A DNA stretch of 13,889 nucleotides from JBPCRW01 sp050996405 (lineage in GTDB: Bacteria; Acidobacteriota; Blastocatellia; Pyrinomonadales; Pyrinomonadaceae), in the NCBI GenBank assembly GCA_050996405.1, contig JBPCRW010000261.1:1-13889 (forward strand). The letters are read 5' to 3'. This document shows, piece by piece, positions 1 through 6,996 of the stretch. The notes beneath the pieces were generated by a model. It was not told the origin of the DNA. It made no database searches and was given only the letters and a program-made list of their open reading frames with translations. A program made the translations under genes and the position numbers. Position 1 is the stretch's first letter. The number at the start of each line of letters is the position of its first letter.

Positions 1-608
1 GCCAACATCAACCCGCCCGCTGACGCAGGCGGTTCTGACAAAAACAGCTTTGGTCCGCAGTTCGCGCAGCAAGTCGGCTCGGCGTGAAATCTTCTGTTCA
101 AAGGATTTTCGTATTCGGCGCGGCACTCGTCGCACATTTCAAACTCGCGCATTGTCGTATTTGCGCGGTCATATGGCACGTTTTCGATAATCGTAAATCT
201 TGGTCCGCAGTTCGTGCAGTTGATAAACGGGTAACGAAACCGCCGGTTTTGCGGGTCGAACATTTCACGCAAACAATCGTCGCAAGTGGCGATGTCGGCG
301 GAAATCGGCATAAATTTCGCGCCGTTTGATTCGCTTTCGACAATCCGAAAGTCTGTGTAATTTACCGCGTTTGAATAATTTTTAGATTCGATTGATTCGA
401 TTTGCGACATCGGCGGCGGATTCGTTTTCAGTTCACTGATAAATCGTTCGATTTGTTTTTCGTCACCTTCGACATCGACCAGAACGCCGACGGGGTTATT
501 CAAAACCCGCCCTTTGAGCGCGTTTTCAGCAGCCAGCGCAAACACGAACGGGCGAAATCCGACACCTTGCACGATGCCTCTGATTTGAATTTGCGTTCGC
601 ATCAACAT
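1..608 (-). CDS. hypF: Carbamoyltransferase HypF, N-terminal part (runs off left edge)
   Basis: HypF uses carbamoyl phosphate to carbamoylate the C-terminal cysteine of HypE, the first step in making the CN ligands of the [NiFe] site. Only the first 202 codons are present, and the frame is open to the left edge. Residues 11-19 (GIVQGVGFR) are the acylphosphatase signature. Two zinc fingers follow with exact HypF spacing: C109-x2-C112-x18-C131-x2-C134, then 24 residues, then C159-x2-C162-x18-C181-x2-C184. The YrdC-like and Kae1-like catalytic domains would lie outside the window. ATG at 608 is chosen; an in-frame ATG at 602 is equally possible. An AAGG about 10 nt upstream of 608 may be the ribosome binding site. 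The gene lies 148 nt downstream of the DoxX-like gene on the same strand, so it may have its own promoter. The identification is very secure. Confidence 0.95.
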   Translation of the reverse strand, partial: MLMRTQIQIRGIVQGVGFRPFVFALAAENALKGRVLNNPVGVLVDVEGDEKQIERFISELKTNPPPMSQIESIESKNYSNAVNYTDFRIVESESNGAKFMPISADIATCDDCLREMFDPQNRRFRYPFINCTNCGPRFTIIENVPYDRANTTMREFEMCDECRAEYENPLNRRFHAEPTCCANCGPKLFLSEPPASAGGLML

Positions 609-756
609 TGAACATTAACCTTATTTAATTTTTTTCAAAGCAGGAAATTTAAACGCTTGATAAAAATCGCCTGTCTGGTTACCGCCTCGCATTCAGTAAA
701 ATACAGGACTTTTTTACTGTCGCTCAAGCTATGTCATTTTTTGAAAGAATTCTCTG
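609..756 (-). other. Spacer upstream of hypF with a small inverted repeat
   Basis: This 148-nt AT-rich spacer separates the DoxX-like gene from hypF. It holds a perfect 8-bp inverted repeat (CAGTAAAA at 694-701 and TTTTACTG at 712-719, 10-nt gap). The repeat could be a weak stem or an operator. It has no GC-rich stem followed by a clean T-run, so I do not call it a terminator, and I see no convincing -35/-10 pair. No gene is seen here. Confidence 0.35.
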
Positions 757-1824
757 TTACGCGCTCAACTTCGGTTGTTCGTTTCGCCTCAAAATCTTCA
801 GAGGTCCTTCGCGCAAACCGCTGAGCCAGAGCGCGAGATTTTCGCGCCCCGGCGACCAGACCAGCAGCAGGGCGAGCGCGCCGTAAATTGGCAGATGCCC
901 GATAAGTTCCGTCCAGTTAAAAATCGTTAAAGTCAGGTTAATCGGAATCCACGCAATCAGTATAATTTCGCGCGGAAAGATGCCGAGCAGAATCCACAGC
1001 CCGACGAGAAGTTCGACTGCTCCGGCGCATAAAATAAATGTTTCGTTCGACATTGGAATACCGAAAACGGCAGTAAAATTAAGCGGGTAGCGTCCGAGAA
1101 AATCGGCTGCCAGCGGAATGTTGGCAAACTTTTCGGTGAACGCGACGACAATTAAACTTACGCCTAAACCCGCCCGCAACGCTGGAACAGCTTTTTCCAT
1201 CAACCTCGCGGACGGCTCAAGACGCGGCAAAATAAGGCGGTCAATCGAAATCGGACCGCGTCCGGCGAAAAAAAAGAAGGCGGCAAGTCCCAGATAGAGC
1301 GAATTTTCGAGCATCGGTTCAAGCCCGACCAGAAAAATTCCCGCAAACCATAAAAGGGCAAGAGCGATGGCGGCGATTCTGGTTAACGCGCCGTAAAATA
1401 TCGCCAGCGCGATGCCGGTTTGCGCCAAACCGAGCGCATACATCCACACGCCGGGCAGTTTATTATTAGGCGTGAACAGTTCGCCCTGAACGCCGCTGAC
1501 GAGCAGCGGAACGGCAGTGTGGATGGCGAGAATCGCCGGAATCAAACCGTATAAAGCCGCGCGGCGGTCATCAGTCGCGCCGAAATTTTCCGGTCCCGGC
1601 ACGAATCCGCGCCCGCGCTTTCGCAGCCATAATCCGGCAATGAGCGTGATGATTAACACCGCGCCGACAAATGCAAGCGGCAAGGGGCGAAAGAATAAAT
1701 CCCAGCGCAGCCTGTAATTTTCGGTTGCGTAAAACCATTTCTCGTGCGCCGCCGCTTTTGATGCCGCCGCCAAAAGCAGTGCCGAGCAGAGCGTTATGCT
1801 TTTTAAATTGATTTTTTTATTCAT
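757..1824 (-). CDS. DoxX-like polytopic membrane protein with signal peptide
   Basis: This 355-aa integral membrane protein resembles the DoxX/DoxD family, whose known members include a thiosulfate:quinone oxidoreductase subunit and many proteins of unknown role. Residues 1-26 look like a signal peptide: basic start, hydrophobic core, then Ala-Ala-Ala before His27. The mature protein would begin HEKWF. Hydrophobic segments follow at about 48-67, 91-112, 127-145, 148-168, 173-188, 215-230, 262-283, 286-302 and 312-324. A start at 1914 is open but would overlap the SdhB-type gene by 56 nt and spoil the signal peptide, so the ATG at 1824, 34 nt after that gene's stop, is preferred. Position between the SdhB-type Fe-S gene and hypF suggests a membrane redox or anchor role, but this is inference. 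The family assignment is moderate and the function unknown. Confidence 0.7.
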   Translation of the reverse strand: MNKKINLKSITLCSALLLAAASKAAAHEKWFYATENYRLRWDLFFRPLPLAFVGAVLIITLIAGLWLRKRGRGFVPGPENFGATDDRRAALYGLIPAILAIHTAVPLLVSGVQGELFTPNNKLPGVWMYALGLAQTGIALAIFYGALTRIAAIALALLWFAGIFLVGLEPMLENSLYLGLAAFFFFAGRGPISIDRLILPRLEPSARLMEKAVPALRAGLGVSLIVVAFTEKFANIPLAADFLGRYPLNFTAVFGIPMSNETFILCAGAVELLVGLWILLGIFPREIILIAWIPINLTLTIFNWTELIGHLPIYGALALLLVWSPGRENLALWLSGLREGPLKILRRNEQPKLSA

Positions 1825-1858
1825 TCTCTCAAGACTTTGACTTTTTGAAAGCGCGAGC

Positions 1859-2650
1859 TTATTTCCGCAGCCAGCCGAATAAACCGTGAACGACGCTTGC
1901 GCGATTTCCTTCATAAATTGCTCTGGTTGTCGGAATGGACTGCGGGCAAACCAGTACGCAATTGTTCGCGCTGCTGCAATTCTGCACGCCGTCCGCGCCC
2001 ATTATGCCGTCGAGCCTCTCGTCGCGGTTCATTTTTCCGTTCGGGTGCATATCGAAAAGTCTGAACTGCGTCAAGGTCTGCGCGCCGATGTAATTTCCGT
2101 CGCCGTATTGCGGGCAGGCTTCCAGACAACAGCCGCACGTAAAACAGCGCGAATAAGCGTAACGCTCGTTCGTTTCATCCTGACTCATTTTTGGACCCGG
2201 TCCTAAATCATAAGTTCCGTCGAGTTCAATCCAGGCGTGAATTTGTTTCAAGTGTTCAAACATTTCCGCGCGGTCAACCTGCAAATCGCGCACATTCGGA
2301 AATTTCGTCATCGGCTCTAGGCTAATCGGCAATTCAAGATTATCAACCAGCGCGGAACACGACTGGCGCACAGTTCCGTTGATAGTCATCGTGCAGATGC
2401 CGCACACCGATTCCAGACAATTCATCTCCCAAACGGGCGGCGTGGTTTGCTTGCCATTCCTGTTGACCGGATTTTTGCGAATCTCCATCAGACAGGAAAT
2501 TATATTGAGGTTCGCCCGATACGGAATCTCAAATTCTTCCCAATACTGCGGAGCATCAGGATTAGCGCGACGCTTGATGCGAAGGACGACGGACTTCGGC
2601 GTTTCGCGCTGCGCTAATTTCGGTTTCGGATGTTGGATTAAATAACTCAT
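1859..2650 (-). CDS. Succinate dehydrogenase/fumarate reductase-type iron-sulfur protein (SdhB-like)
   Basis: This 263-aa protein has the full cluster set of an SdhB subunit, which relays electrons between a flavoprotein and quinone at the membrane. The N-terminal plant-ferredoxin-like domain binds a [2Fe-2S] cluster through C78, C83, C86 and C98. The C-terminal domain has C169-x2-C172-x2-C175-x3-C179-P and C225-x5-C231-x3-C235-P for the [4Fe-4S] and [3Fe-4S] clusters. Stretches such as LMEIRKNPVN and DGTYDLGPGP make it look like the Bacillus-type SdhB. Length is normal for the family. No SdhA or SdhC gene lies beside it: the neighbours are a DUF2945 gene upstream and a DoxX-like gene downstream. 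It could be the ordinary respiratory subunit encoded apart from its partners, or an electron carrier recruited to the hydrogenase locus. The family call is certain; the partner is unknown. Confidence 0.9.
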   Translation of the reverse strand: MSYLIQHPKPKLAQRETPKSVVLRIKRRANPDAPQYWEEFEIPYRANLNIISCLMEIRKNPVNRNGKQTTPPVWEMNCLESVCGICTMTINGTVRQSCSALVDNLELPISLEPMTKFPNVRDLQVDRAEMFEHLKQIHAWIELDGTYDLGPGPKMSQDETNERYAYSRCFTCGCCLEACPQYGDGNYIGAQTLTQFRLFDMHPNGKMNRDERLDGIMGADGVQNCSSANNCVLVCPQSIPTTRAIYEGNRASVVHGLFGWLRK

Positions 2651-2713
2651 ACGATTTTTAATTTACTTCCCTTAAATATCAATCCTTGCGAAAAGCTCGG
2701 TCGCTTATTTTTT

Positions 2714-2911
2714 TCAGTGCCTGACCTTTGTGCATCGCAATATGTCGGTCTTGTCGCTTTTGATTTCATACTGCGGCTCGCTCTCGCTCGCGTGGTGCGT
2801 ATATCCCTTATAATCCACCTCTCTTTTATGAATCTTAATGATTTTGCCGCTGACGTATCCGGCTTCCGAGTTCCAACTCACGTGGTCGCCGACTTTGAAT
2901 TTTTCCGTCAT
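2714..2911 (-). pseudogene. DUF2945 / hypervirulence-associated TUDOR-domain protein, apparently frameshifted at the 3' end
   Basis: The readable product is 65 aa. Residues 1-54 match the small TUDOR-like DUF2945 family (KVGDHVSW..., YTHHAS..., PQYEIKSDKT). After KSDKT the frame turns into DILRCTKVRH, which is not family-like. The next frame reads IAMHKGQALKKI, the expected C-terminal end, and runs to a stop at 2679. Adding one base near plus-strand 2744-2747 (giving DKTGHI or DKTDHI) restores a 77-residue protein. This is either a real single-base deletion or a sequencing or assembly error. An AGGAG lies 10 nt upstream of the ATG and next to the stop of the flavin reductase gene, indicating coupled translation. 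The biochemical role of the family is poorly known. Confidence 0.8.
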
Positions 2912-2921
2912 CTTGATTCAT

Positions 2922-2926
2922 CTCCT
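2922..2926 (-). promoter_or_regulatory. Ribosome binding site of the DUF2945 gene
   Basis: AGGAG on the minus strand, 10 nt before the ATG at 2911 and 1 nt after the stop of the upstream reductase gene. It supports the chosen start and co-translation of the two genes. Confidence 0.65.
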
Positions 2927-2927
2927 A

Positions 2928-3653
2928 TTATTTATAGCCTGTGAACTCCTCCGTGCGGATATTGTCGTCGTTGACTCCCGCATCGCCGAGAATTTTACGC
3001 ATCGCGGTTACCATTGCAGGCGGTCCGGCAAGGTAGTAAATGGGAAGCGTGAGATTACCGATATATTTTGCGAGCATCGCCTTGGTGATAAATCCGGTTT
3101 CCCCGTCCCACTTTCCGCCTGATTTTTCCGTTTCCGTCATCGTGCCGACAAAAGTGAAGTTCGGGTTGTTCTTTCCGGCTTCCGTCAGAGCGTCCAGAAA
3201 CGCCCCGTCTTCCGGTTTTCGATTGGAATCGAAAAGGAAAATCTTGTGGGAAAGATTGTCGTGAGCCGCTTGAAGAACGATGCTTCTGACGGGCGTAACG
3301 CCGATGCCGCCAGTCAAAAAGACGGCGGGAATTTGCGCGTTGTTATGCAGCGTGAACGAGCCATAAGGAGCGTCGAGCGTCAGTTCCGTGCCAATCTCCA
3401 TTGTTTTTAATACTCGCTTGAACGCCGTATCGCGCATCCGTGTCGCCAGCATAATATCGTCTTCGTAAGGCGCGCTCGCCAAAGAAAATCCGCGCGTGTT
3501 GCCTTCGGCATCGGTTTCAGAAGGATTGATTAGAGTGTAATCGGCAAATTGTCCTGCTTTGTAGGCGAATCCGTCCGGCTTTTCAAAGTGAAATGCCATT
3601 GTTCCGGCGGCGATTTCCTCTCTACTTTTCAATTTTGTTTTGTAGATTGGCAT
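2928..3653 (-). CDS. FAD-binding ferredoxin/flavodoxin reductase-like oxidoreductase
   Basis: This 241-aa cytoplasmic protein has the two-domain ferredoxin-NADP+ reductase fold. The FAD-binding barrel carries R54-G-F-S57 (the RxYS-type motif) and AGQFADY at 33-39. The NAD(P)-binding half carries GGIGVTP at 115-121 and AGPPAM at 209-214. The C-terminus ends in EEFTGY. There is no cysteine anywhere, so it has no built-in [2Fe-2S] domain, and the usual Cys before GPP is Ala. It probably passes electrons between a pyridine nucleotide and an unknown Fe-S or flavin partner. The SdhB-type ferredoxin domain two genes downstream is one candidate. It is the first gene after a 141-nt spacer, so it may start a transcription unit. 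Family assignment is secure; substrate and direction are not known. Confidence 0.85.
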   Translation of the reverse strand: MPIYKTKLKSREEIAAGTMAFHFEKPDGFAYKAGQFADYTLINPSETDAEGNTRGFSLASAPYEDDIMLATRMRDTAFKRVLKTMEIGTELTLDAPYGSFTLHNNAQIPAVFLTGGIGVTPVRSIVLQAAHDNLSHKIFLFDSNRKPEDGAFLDALTEAGKNNPNFTFVGTMTETEKSGGKWDGETGFITKAMLAKYIGNLTLPIYYLAGPPAMVTAMRKILGDAGVNDDNIRTEEFTGYK

Positions 3654-3794
3654 AATGTAATTCTCCTGCCTTTGATTTTTACCGTTTTCGGATGCTGCGT
3701 AAAATAACTCGTCTAATTCCTAAAAATTAAGTTTTTATCCCAAAGCTAAAATACCCTGCTATATAAAAGTTCCGGTGATTTAAAAATCTTAAGT
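3654..3794 (-). promoter_or_regulatory. Leader/spacer upstream of the reductase gene with its ribosome binding site
   Basis: This 141-nt spacer separates the DUF488 gene from the reductase gene. GGAG at 3663-3667 (minus strand), 9 nt before the ATG at 3653, is a good ribosome binding site. The rest is very AT-rich, with a TATATA around 3760-3765, so a promoter is plausible. I could not pick a -35/-10 pair with correct spacing and do not claim one. Confidence 0.4.
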
Positions 3795-4349
3795 TCAATT
3801 TCCGGCAATTGCTCGCTCTGCCGTTCCATAAAATAATTTTCCGTTCTCAAATCGCGCTGCCGAAGTAAATGGGTGAATTTCATTCTTTTTTAAACCGATG
3901 ATATGTTCGACTTCTACGCCCGCCGCTTTCAGACAATCCGAGATGAGCGCGCGATGACATCGCCACCAGACCGCTTCCGAACACATAATTGCCGTTCGCT
4001 TTCGGCGGGCTAATTCCAGCAATTGCGCTATTCCGTCCTTAAATTCTGCGGTTTCCATATAATCGGCATATCCGCGAAACGATTCGCTGCGCCAAACCGT
4101 ATTCGGCGAATCGACGCGCGGTCGCCGTCTGCCGCCGAGTTGTTTGAACGGCGCGTATTCTATCCCGCTTTCGGCGAGAACATCGCCCAACTCGCGTTCG
4201 TTAAAGTGCGGATATTTCCTGGAACCCGGATAGCGGCGCACGTCCGCCAGAGCTTCGATTTTATTAGCTGCAAGCAGTTCGATAAATTCGGCGAGAGTGC
4301 GCGTCGAATGACCGATAGTCCAGATTTTTAATCCTTTTTCACCTGACAT
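3795..4349 (-). CDS. DUF488 domain protein
   Basis: This 184-aa soluble protein belongs to the DUF488 family. Visible family marks are WTIGHSTR at 10-17, a DVRR...PGSRK..P..N stretch at 37-50, LGGRRR at 71-76, and the C-terminal pair C123-S-E with W128...C131-H-R at 128-133. The conserved Cys, His and Arg residues look like an active or metal site, but the reaction is not established. The ATG at 4349 has an AAGG a few bases upstream. It follows the DUF1003 gene by 48 nt on the same strand. No link with hydrogenase chemistry is known; it may simply be a passenger in the locus. Confidence 0.85.
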   Translation of the reverse strand: MSGEKGLKIWTIGHSTRTLAEFIELLAANKIEALADVRRYPGSRKYPHFNERELGDVLAESGIEYAPFKQLGGRRRPRVDSPNTVWRSESFRGYADYMETAEFKDGIAQLLELARRKRTAIMCSEAVWWRCHRALISDCLKAAGVEVEHIIGLKKNEIHPFTSAARFENGKLFYGTAERAIAGN

Positions 4350-4369
4350 ATCATGCCTTAAAATTTGAC

Positions 4370-4393
4370 AATCGAATAATCGAATAAATGAAT
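4370..4393. repeat. Short tandem repeat, three 8-bp AATCGAAT-type units
   Basis: The spacer between the DUF1003 and DUF488 genes contains AATCGAAT, AATCGAAT and the variant AAATGAAT back to back. It is too short to identify as a known element. Confidence 0.5.
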
Positions 4394-4397
4394 TCGG

Positions 4398-5042
4398 TTA
4401 TACCTGATTATCTTTTTCCAAACTGCCGACTTTTGGTTTTGATTCATTCTCAAGCCCACTTTTGCCGAACGCCGGATTGTCTTTGACGGCAACTCCACGC
4501 TCTTTTAACAACTGCGTCAACAATCCGATTTGCTCTTGCTGCATCATAATCAACTCCGTCCATTTACTCTCGCGCAACTCGTCTATCTTTTCGTGAAGGC
4601 TGAGAATTTCAAGCTCCGCCTTCAAATTTACTTCGTAATCGTGCGCCGCATCGAGCCGGTCTTTCACCGATTGACGATTCTGCGACATTAAAATTATCGG
4701 TGCTTGAATGGCGGCAAGCATCGACAGAAAAAGATTGAGCAAAATATACGGATACGGGTCAAACGAATTATGGCTATGCGCGAGCAGAAAAGAATTGAGC
4801 AGAACCCACGCGAGCAGAATCGCGCCGAAGATAATGATGAACGTCCACGAGCCGCCAAACGTCGCAACTTTGTCGGCAAGTTTTTGACCGAAGGACAAAT
4901 TTTTTTCAAACTCCTGATTTGTATTACGGCTGATAGGCAGGCGTTCAATGTAATGCTTGATGACGCGCTGCACACGCTCCGGCAGCGCGTCAATGTCCGC
5001 ATTAAATCGCTTCTTCGCAAAATCTCGCAAATGATTTTTCAC
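4398..5042 (-). CDS. DUF1003 family membrane protein
   Basis: This 214-aa inner-membrane protein of the DUF1003 family has a soluble N-terminal part, two transmembrane segments at about 66-88 and 98-119, and a predicted coiled-coil tail at about 140-182. Family marks include FGGSWTFI at 62-69, DPYPYILLNLFLSMLAA at 95-111, APIILMSQNRQ at 114-124 and the KDR...DY..N.KAE.EI stretch after the second segment. The start codon is GTG at 5042, 13 nt after the stop of the cupin-like gene. No Shine-Dalgarno is visible, so translation may depend on coupling. Function is unknown; proposals for relatives include stress or metal-related roles. Its placement directly behind the hyp genes may be incidental. 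Confidence 0.85.
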   Translation of the reverse strand: MKNHLRDFAKKRFNADIDALPERVQRVIKHYIERLPISRNTNQEFEKNLSFGQKLADKVATFGGSWTFIIIFGAILLAWVLLNSFLLAHSHNSFDPYPYILLNLFLSMLAAIQAPIILMSQNRQSVKDRLDAAHDYEVNLKAELEILSLHEKIDELRESKWTELIMMQQEQIGLLTQLLKERGVAVKDNPAFGKSGLENESKPKVGSLEKDNQV

Positions 5043-5055
5043 AGCAAAAAAGTTG

Positions 5056-5367
5056 TTAGTCTGCTTTGAATTTCGTCAGTAAAATCGAAACTTCGGGCAA
5101 AGCCCTGACTTCGTGAACGACTTCCGGTTCGACGGTTATCAATACGCCGGGCGATAATTTGTAAATTTCATTTTTGCTCACATCGAGAAAATCGCCCGCG
5201 CCCGCCACGCATTGAACCGTAATCGGCTCGGCGGCTTTGTGGGCTTTCAAAACCGCGTTTCGGCGCAAGGTTATTTGCATTATTTTTCTCCGCACGCCGT
5301 CAAATAAAAGATTGACTTCAGTGTCCTTACCCTCTCCGATTTCAATTTGCAGATTCAGTTTTTCCAT
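5056..5367 (-). CDS. Small cupin-like protein associated with hypAB
   Basis: This 103-aa protein is made mostly of beta-strand-like segments, consistent with a single cupin barrel: a strand pair before KAHKAAEPI at 41-49, GAGDF at 56-60, and a late PEVVHEV at 81-87. H43 and H85 are the likely metal-binding candidates, though the full cupin HxH...E...H set is not present. ATG at 5367 is preferred; it overlaps the end of hypB by 26 nt. An ATG at 5400 would overlap by 59 nt and add 11 residues that do not look like part of the domain. Overlap with hypB implies coupled translation and a possible role in nickel handling or maturation, which is inference. The cupin label is moderate. Confidence 0.65.
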   Translation of the reverse strand: MEKLNLQIEIGEGKDTEVNLLFDGVRRKIMQITLRRNAVLKAHKAAEPITVQCVAGAGDFLDVSKNEIYKLSPGVLITVEPEVVHEVRALPEVSILLTKFKAD

Positions 5368-6019
5368 AAAAATTTGATTCAAGAAATTCCAGCCATTCAT
5401 TCATTCCCGCGCCGGTTTTTGATGAAACTTCAAAAATCCGCATTGCCGGACGCACGGCTTGGATACTTTCAAACGCGGCTTTTTTATCAAATTCGCAGGC
5501 TTCCGCCAAATCCATTTTCGTAATGACGGCGACATCCGCCGTGTTGAAAATCGTCGGATATTTGCGCGGTTTGTCTTCGCCTTCGGTGGTGGACATCAGC
5601 ACGACGCGCAGGGCTTCGCCCAGATCATAACTCGACGGGCAGACGAGATTGCCGACGTTTTCGATGAATAAAAAATCGAGTTCATTCAAATTCCAATCTT
5701 CCAGAGATTTTTCGACCATCTGCGCTTCGAGATGGCAAATCGTTCCCGTCGTAATTTGTTTAACCGGAACTTCGGCGCGCGCCAGACGCGCCGCGTCGTT
5801 CGCCGTTTCCAAATCGCCGACGAGCGCGGCAACGCGATATTTTTCCTTTAATAAAGTCAAAGTTTTTTCGAGAAAAGCGGTTTTGCCCGAACCCGGACTC
5901 GACACGAAACTGACGACGAAAACATTCGCCTGTTCAAATCTTTTTCTTAATTCTCGCGCCAAAACGTCATTGTGTTTCAGCACATTTTGTCTGACTTCGA
6001 CTAATCTGGTTTGTGTCAT
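5342..6019 (-). CDS. hypB: Hydrogenase nickel incorporation GTPase HypB
   Basis: HypB is a SIMIBI-class GTPase that works with HypA to load nickel into the hydrogenase large subunit. Its 225 residues show the P-loop SSPGSGKT at 40-47, switch-like GDLETANDA at 68-76, the metal-site pair C95-H96, the strongly conserved FIENVGNLVCP at 118-128 with C127, and TKMD at 167-170 for guanine recognition. C95, H96 and C127 correspond to the G-domain metal site. The N-terminus lacks both the histidine-rich stretch and the CxxCGC high-affinity nickel motif of some HypB proteins, so it is a short form with no storage region. The ATG overlaps the hypA stop by 1 nt (TAATG). Identification is secure. Confidence 0.96.
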   Translation of the reverse strand: MTQTRLVEVRQNVLKHNDVLARELRKRFEQANVFVVSFVSSPGSGKTAFLEKTLTLLKEKYRVAALVGDLETANDAARLARAEVPVKQITTGTICHLEAQMVEKSLEDWNLNELDFLFIENVGNLVCPSSYDLGEALRVVLMSTTEGEDKPRKYPTIFNTADVAVITKMDLAEACEFDKKAAFESIQAVRPAMRIFEVSSKTGAGMNEWLEFLESNFYGKTESAN

Positions 6020-6363
6020 TAAATTATCTCAAACGCCGTCACCTGCAATTCTCTGCCGCTGACGATTTCCGTCGTCGGCAAATTGCAAGACGGACAGGTA
6101 AAATTATTTATCGCTTCGAGCGTTTTATTAGTTCCGCAATTTTCGCAATACGCGACGACGGAAATTTCTTCGATTTCCAGCCGCGAATTTTCGAGCGGCG
6201 TTCCCTGACAGGCGATTTCCCAAGAAAAAAGCAGCGCGTCCTTGACCACGCCCGAAAGTTTTCCGAGCTTTAAATGCACCGCTTCGACCTTTGCGCCGCT
6301 GTGTTTTCGGGCTTCTTCGGTCACGCCTTCAATGATGCTCAAAGCGATTGAGAGTTCGTGCAT
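6019..6363 (-). CDS. hypA: Hydrogenase nickel chaperone HypA
   Basis: HypA binds nickel and docks on the hydrogenase large subunit precursor. The 114-aa length is typical. It starts MHELSIA, with His2 and the N-terminal amine forming the nickel site. The zinc ribbon is C73-x2-C76 and C90-x2-C93. The stop overlaps the hypB start by 1 nt, so the pair is translationally coupled. No Shine-Dalgarno stands out in the repeat-bearing spacer upstream. Identification is secure. Confidence 0.96.
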   Translation of the reverse strand: MHELSIALSIIEGVTEEARKHSGAKVEAVHLKLGKLSGVVKDALLFSWEIACQGTPLENSRLEIEEISVVAYCENCGTNKTLEAINNFTCPSCNLPTTEIVSGRELQVTAFEII

Positions 6364-6381
6364 ATCCGTTTGTGAATCGTA

Positions 6382-6407
6382 AATCGTTAATTGTGAATCG
6401 TTAATTG
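6382..6407. repeat. Tandem direct repeat in the spacer upstream of hypA
   Basis: AATCGTTAATTG occurs perfectly at 6382-6393 and 6396-6407 (14-bp period), with a degenerate copy (GTGAATCGTA) just left of it at 6372-6381. The repeat fills much of the 69-nt spacer between the YceI-family gene and hypA. Confidence 0.7.
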
Positions 6408-6432
6408 AGCAATCGATTTTTGTATTTGCGAT

Positions 6433-6996
6433 TTATATTTGCGCCGCAATCTCAAACGAGATGTTCACCTCGTCTTTAACTTTCAGCGTTCCGCCGAGTG
6501 CCTTCACGGGTTTAATGTTGAAATCGCTCTGCTTTAATACAAACTCGCCGCGCGCGCGGATAGTTTCATTTTCAATTTCTGCTTCGGCTTCAATTGTTTG
6601 CGGACGGGTCTCGCCGCAGAGAGATAAATTTCCGTTTGCTTTGACCGCAAAACGCCCGTTTGAAATTTCCCGCATCGAAACGTCTTTGCTGACGAAAATT
6701 ATTTCGGGAAAACGCGACGTTTCCAAAACATTTTCGCGCATCGTATTTTCAATTTCCGCCGAATCTTTCTCGCTCATTTTGTCGAGCAGAGAAAGCGAAT
6801 CCGCCCGAGCGACGAGCAGCATCGAATCCGCGCCGTTTGCGTCAATATTTATTTCGCCGCCGTATTTTCGCACCGCAAAAGTCGGACTGTGACCGGCGAA
6901 CGAAAGCAAACCATCGGCAAACGCCCGCACCTTAAAACTGCCGCGCCGCGCGTCAATCCGGTAACGCGCGCTCGAAATTTCCGTCTCGTTCGTCAT
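6433..6996 (-). CDS. YceI-family lipid-binding-like protein, no signal peptide
   Basis: This 187-aa protein resembles the YceI family, a lipocalin-like beta barrel that binds long polyprenoid chains in characterised members. Visible features are RYRIDARRGSFKVRAFADG near the N-terminus, GHSPTFAVRKYGGEI at 35-49, a TSRFPEIIFVS motif around 93-103, LCGETRPQTIE near 126-136, and FVLKQSDFNIKPVKALGG at about 152-169. Unlike many relatives it has no secretion signal, so it should act in the cytoplasm or at the inner face of the membrane. The ATG overlaps the end of the DUF1440 gene by 4 nt. If it binds a quinone or polyprenoid it might serve electron delivery, but that is a guess from context. Confidence 0.75.
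   Translation of the reverse strand: MTNETEISSARYRIDARRGSFKVRAFADGLLSFAGHSPTFAVRKYGGEINIDANGADSMLLVARADSLSLLDKMSEKDSAEIENTMRENVLETSRFPEIIFVSKDVSMREISNGRFAVKANGNLSLCGETRPQTIEAEAEIENETIRARGEFVLKQSDFNIKPVKALGGTLKVKDEVNISFEIAAQI

Noticed and set aside
84..611. Plus-strand frames at 84-329 and 402-611 and a minus frame at 98-343
   Set aside because: They are shadows of hypF, whose motifs are read in another frame.
694..719. Rho-independent terminator after the DoxX-like gene
   Set aside because: The 8-bp stem is AT-rich with a 10-nt loop and no following T-run on the minus strand.
1825..1914. Longer start (1914) for the DoxX-like protein
   Set aside because: It overlaps the SdhB-type gene and would bury the signal peptide behind 30 extra residues.
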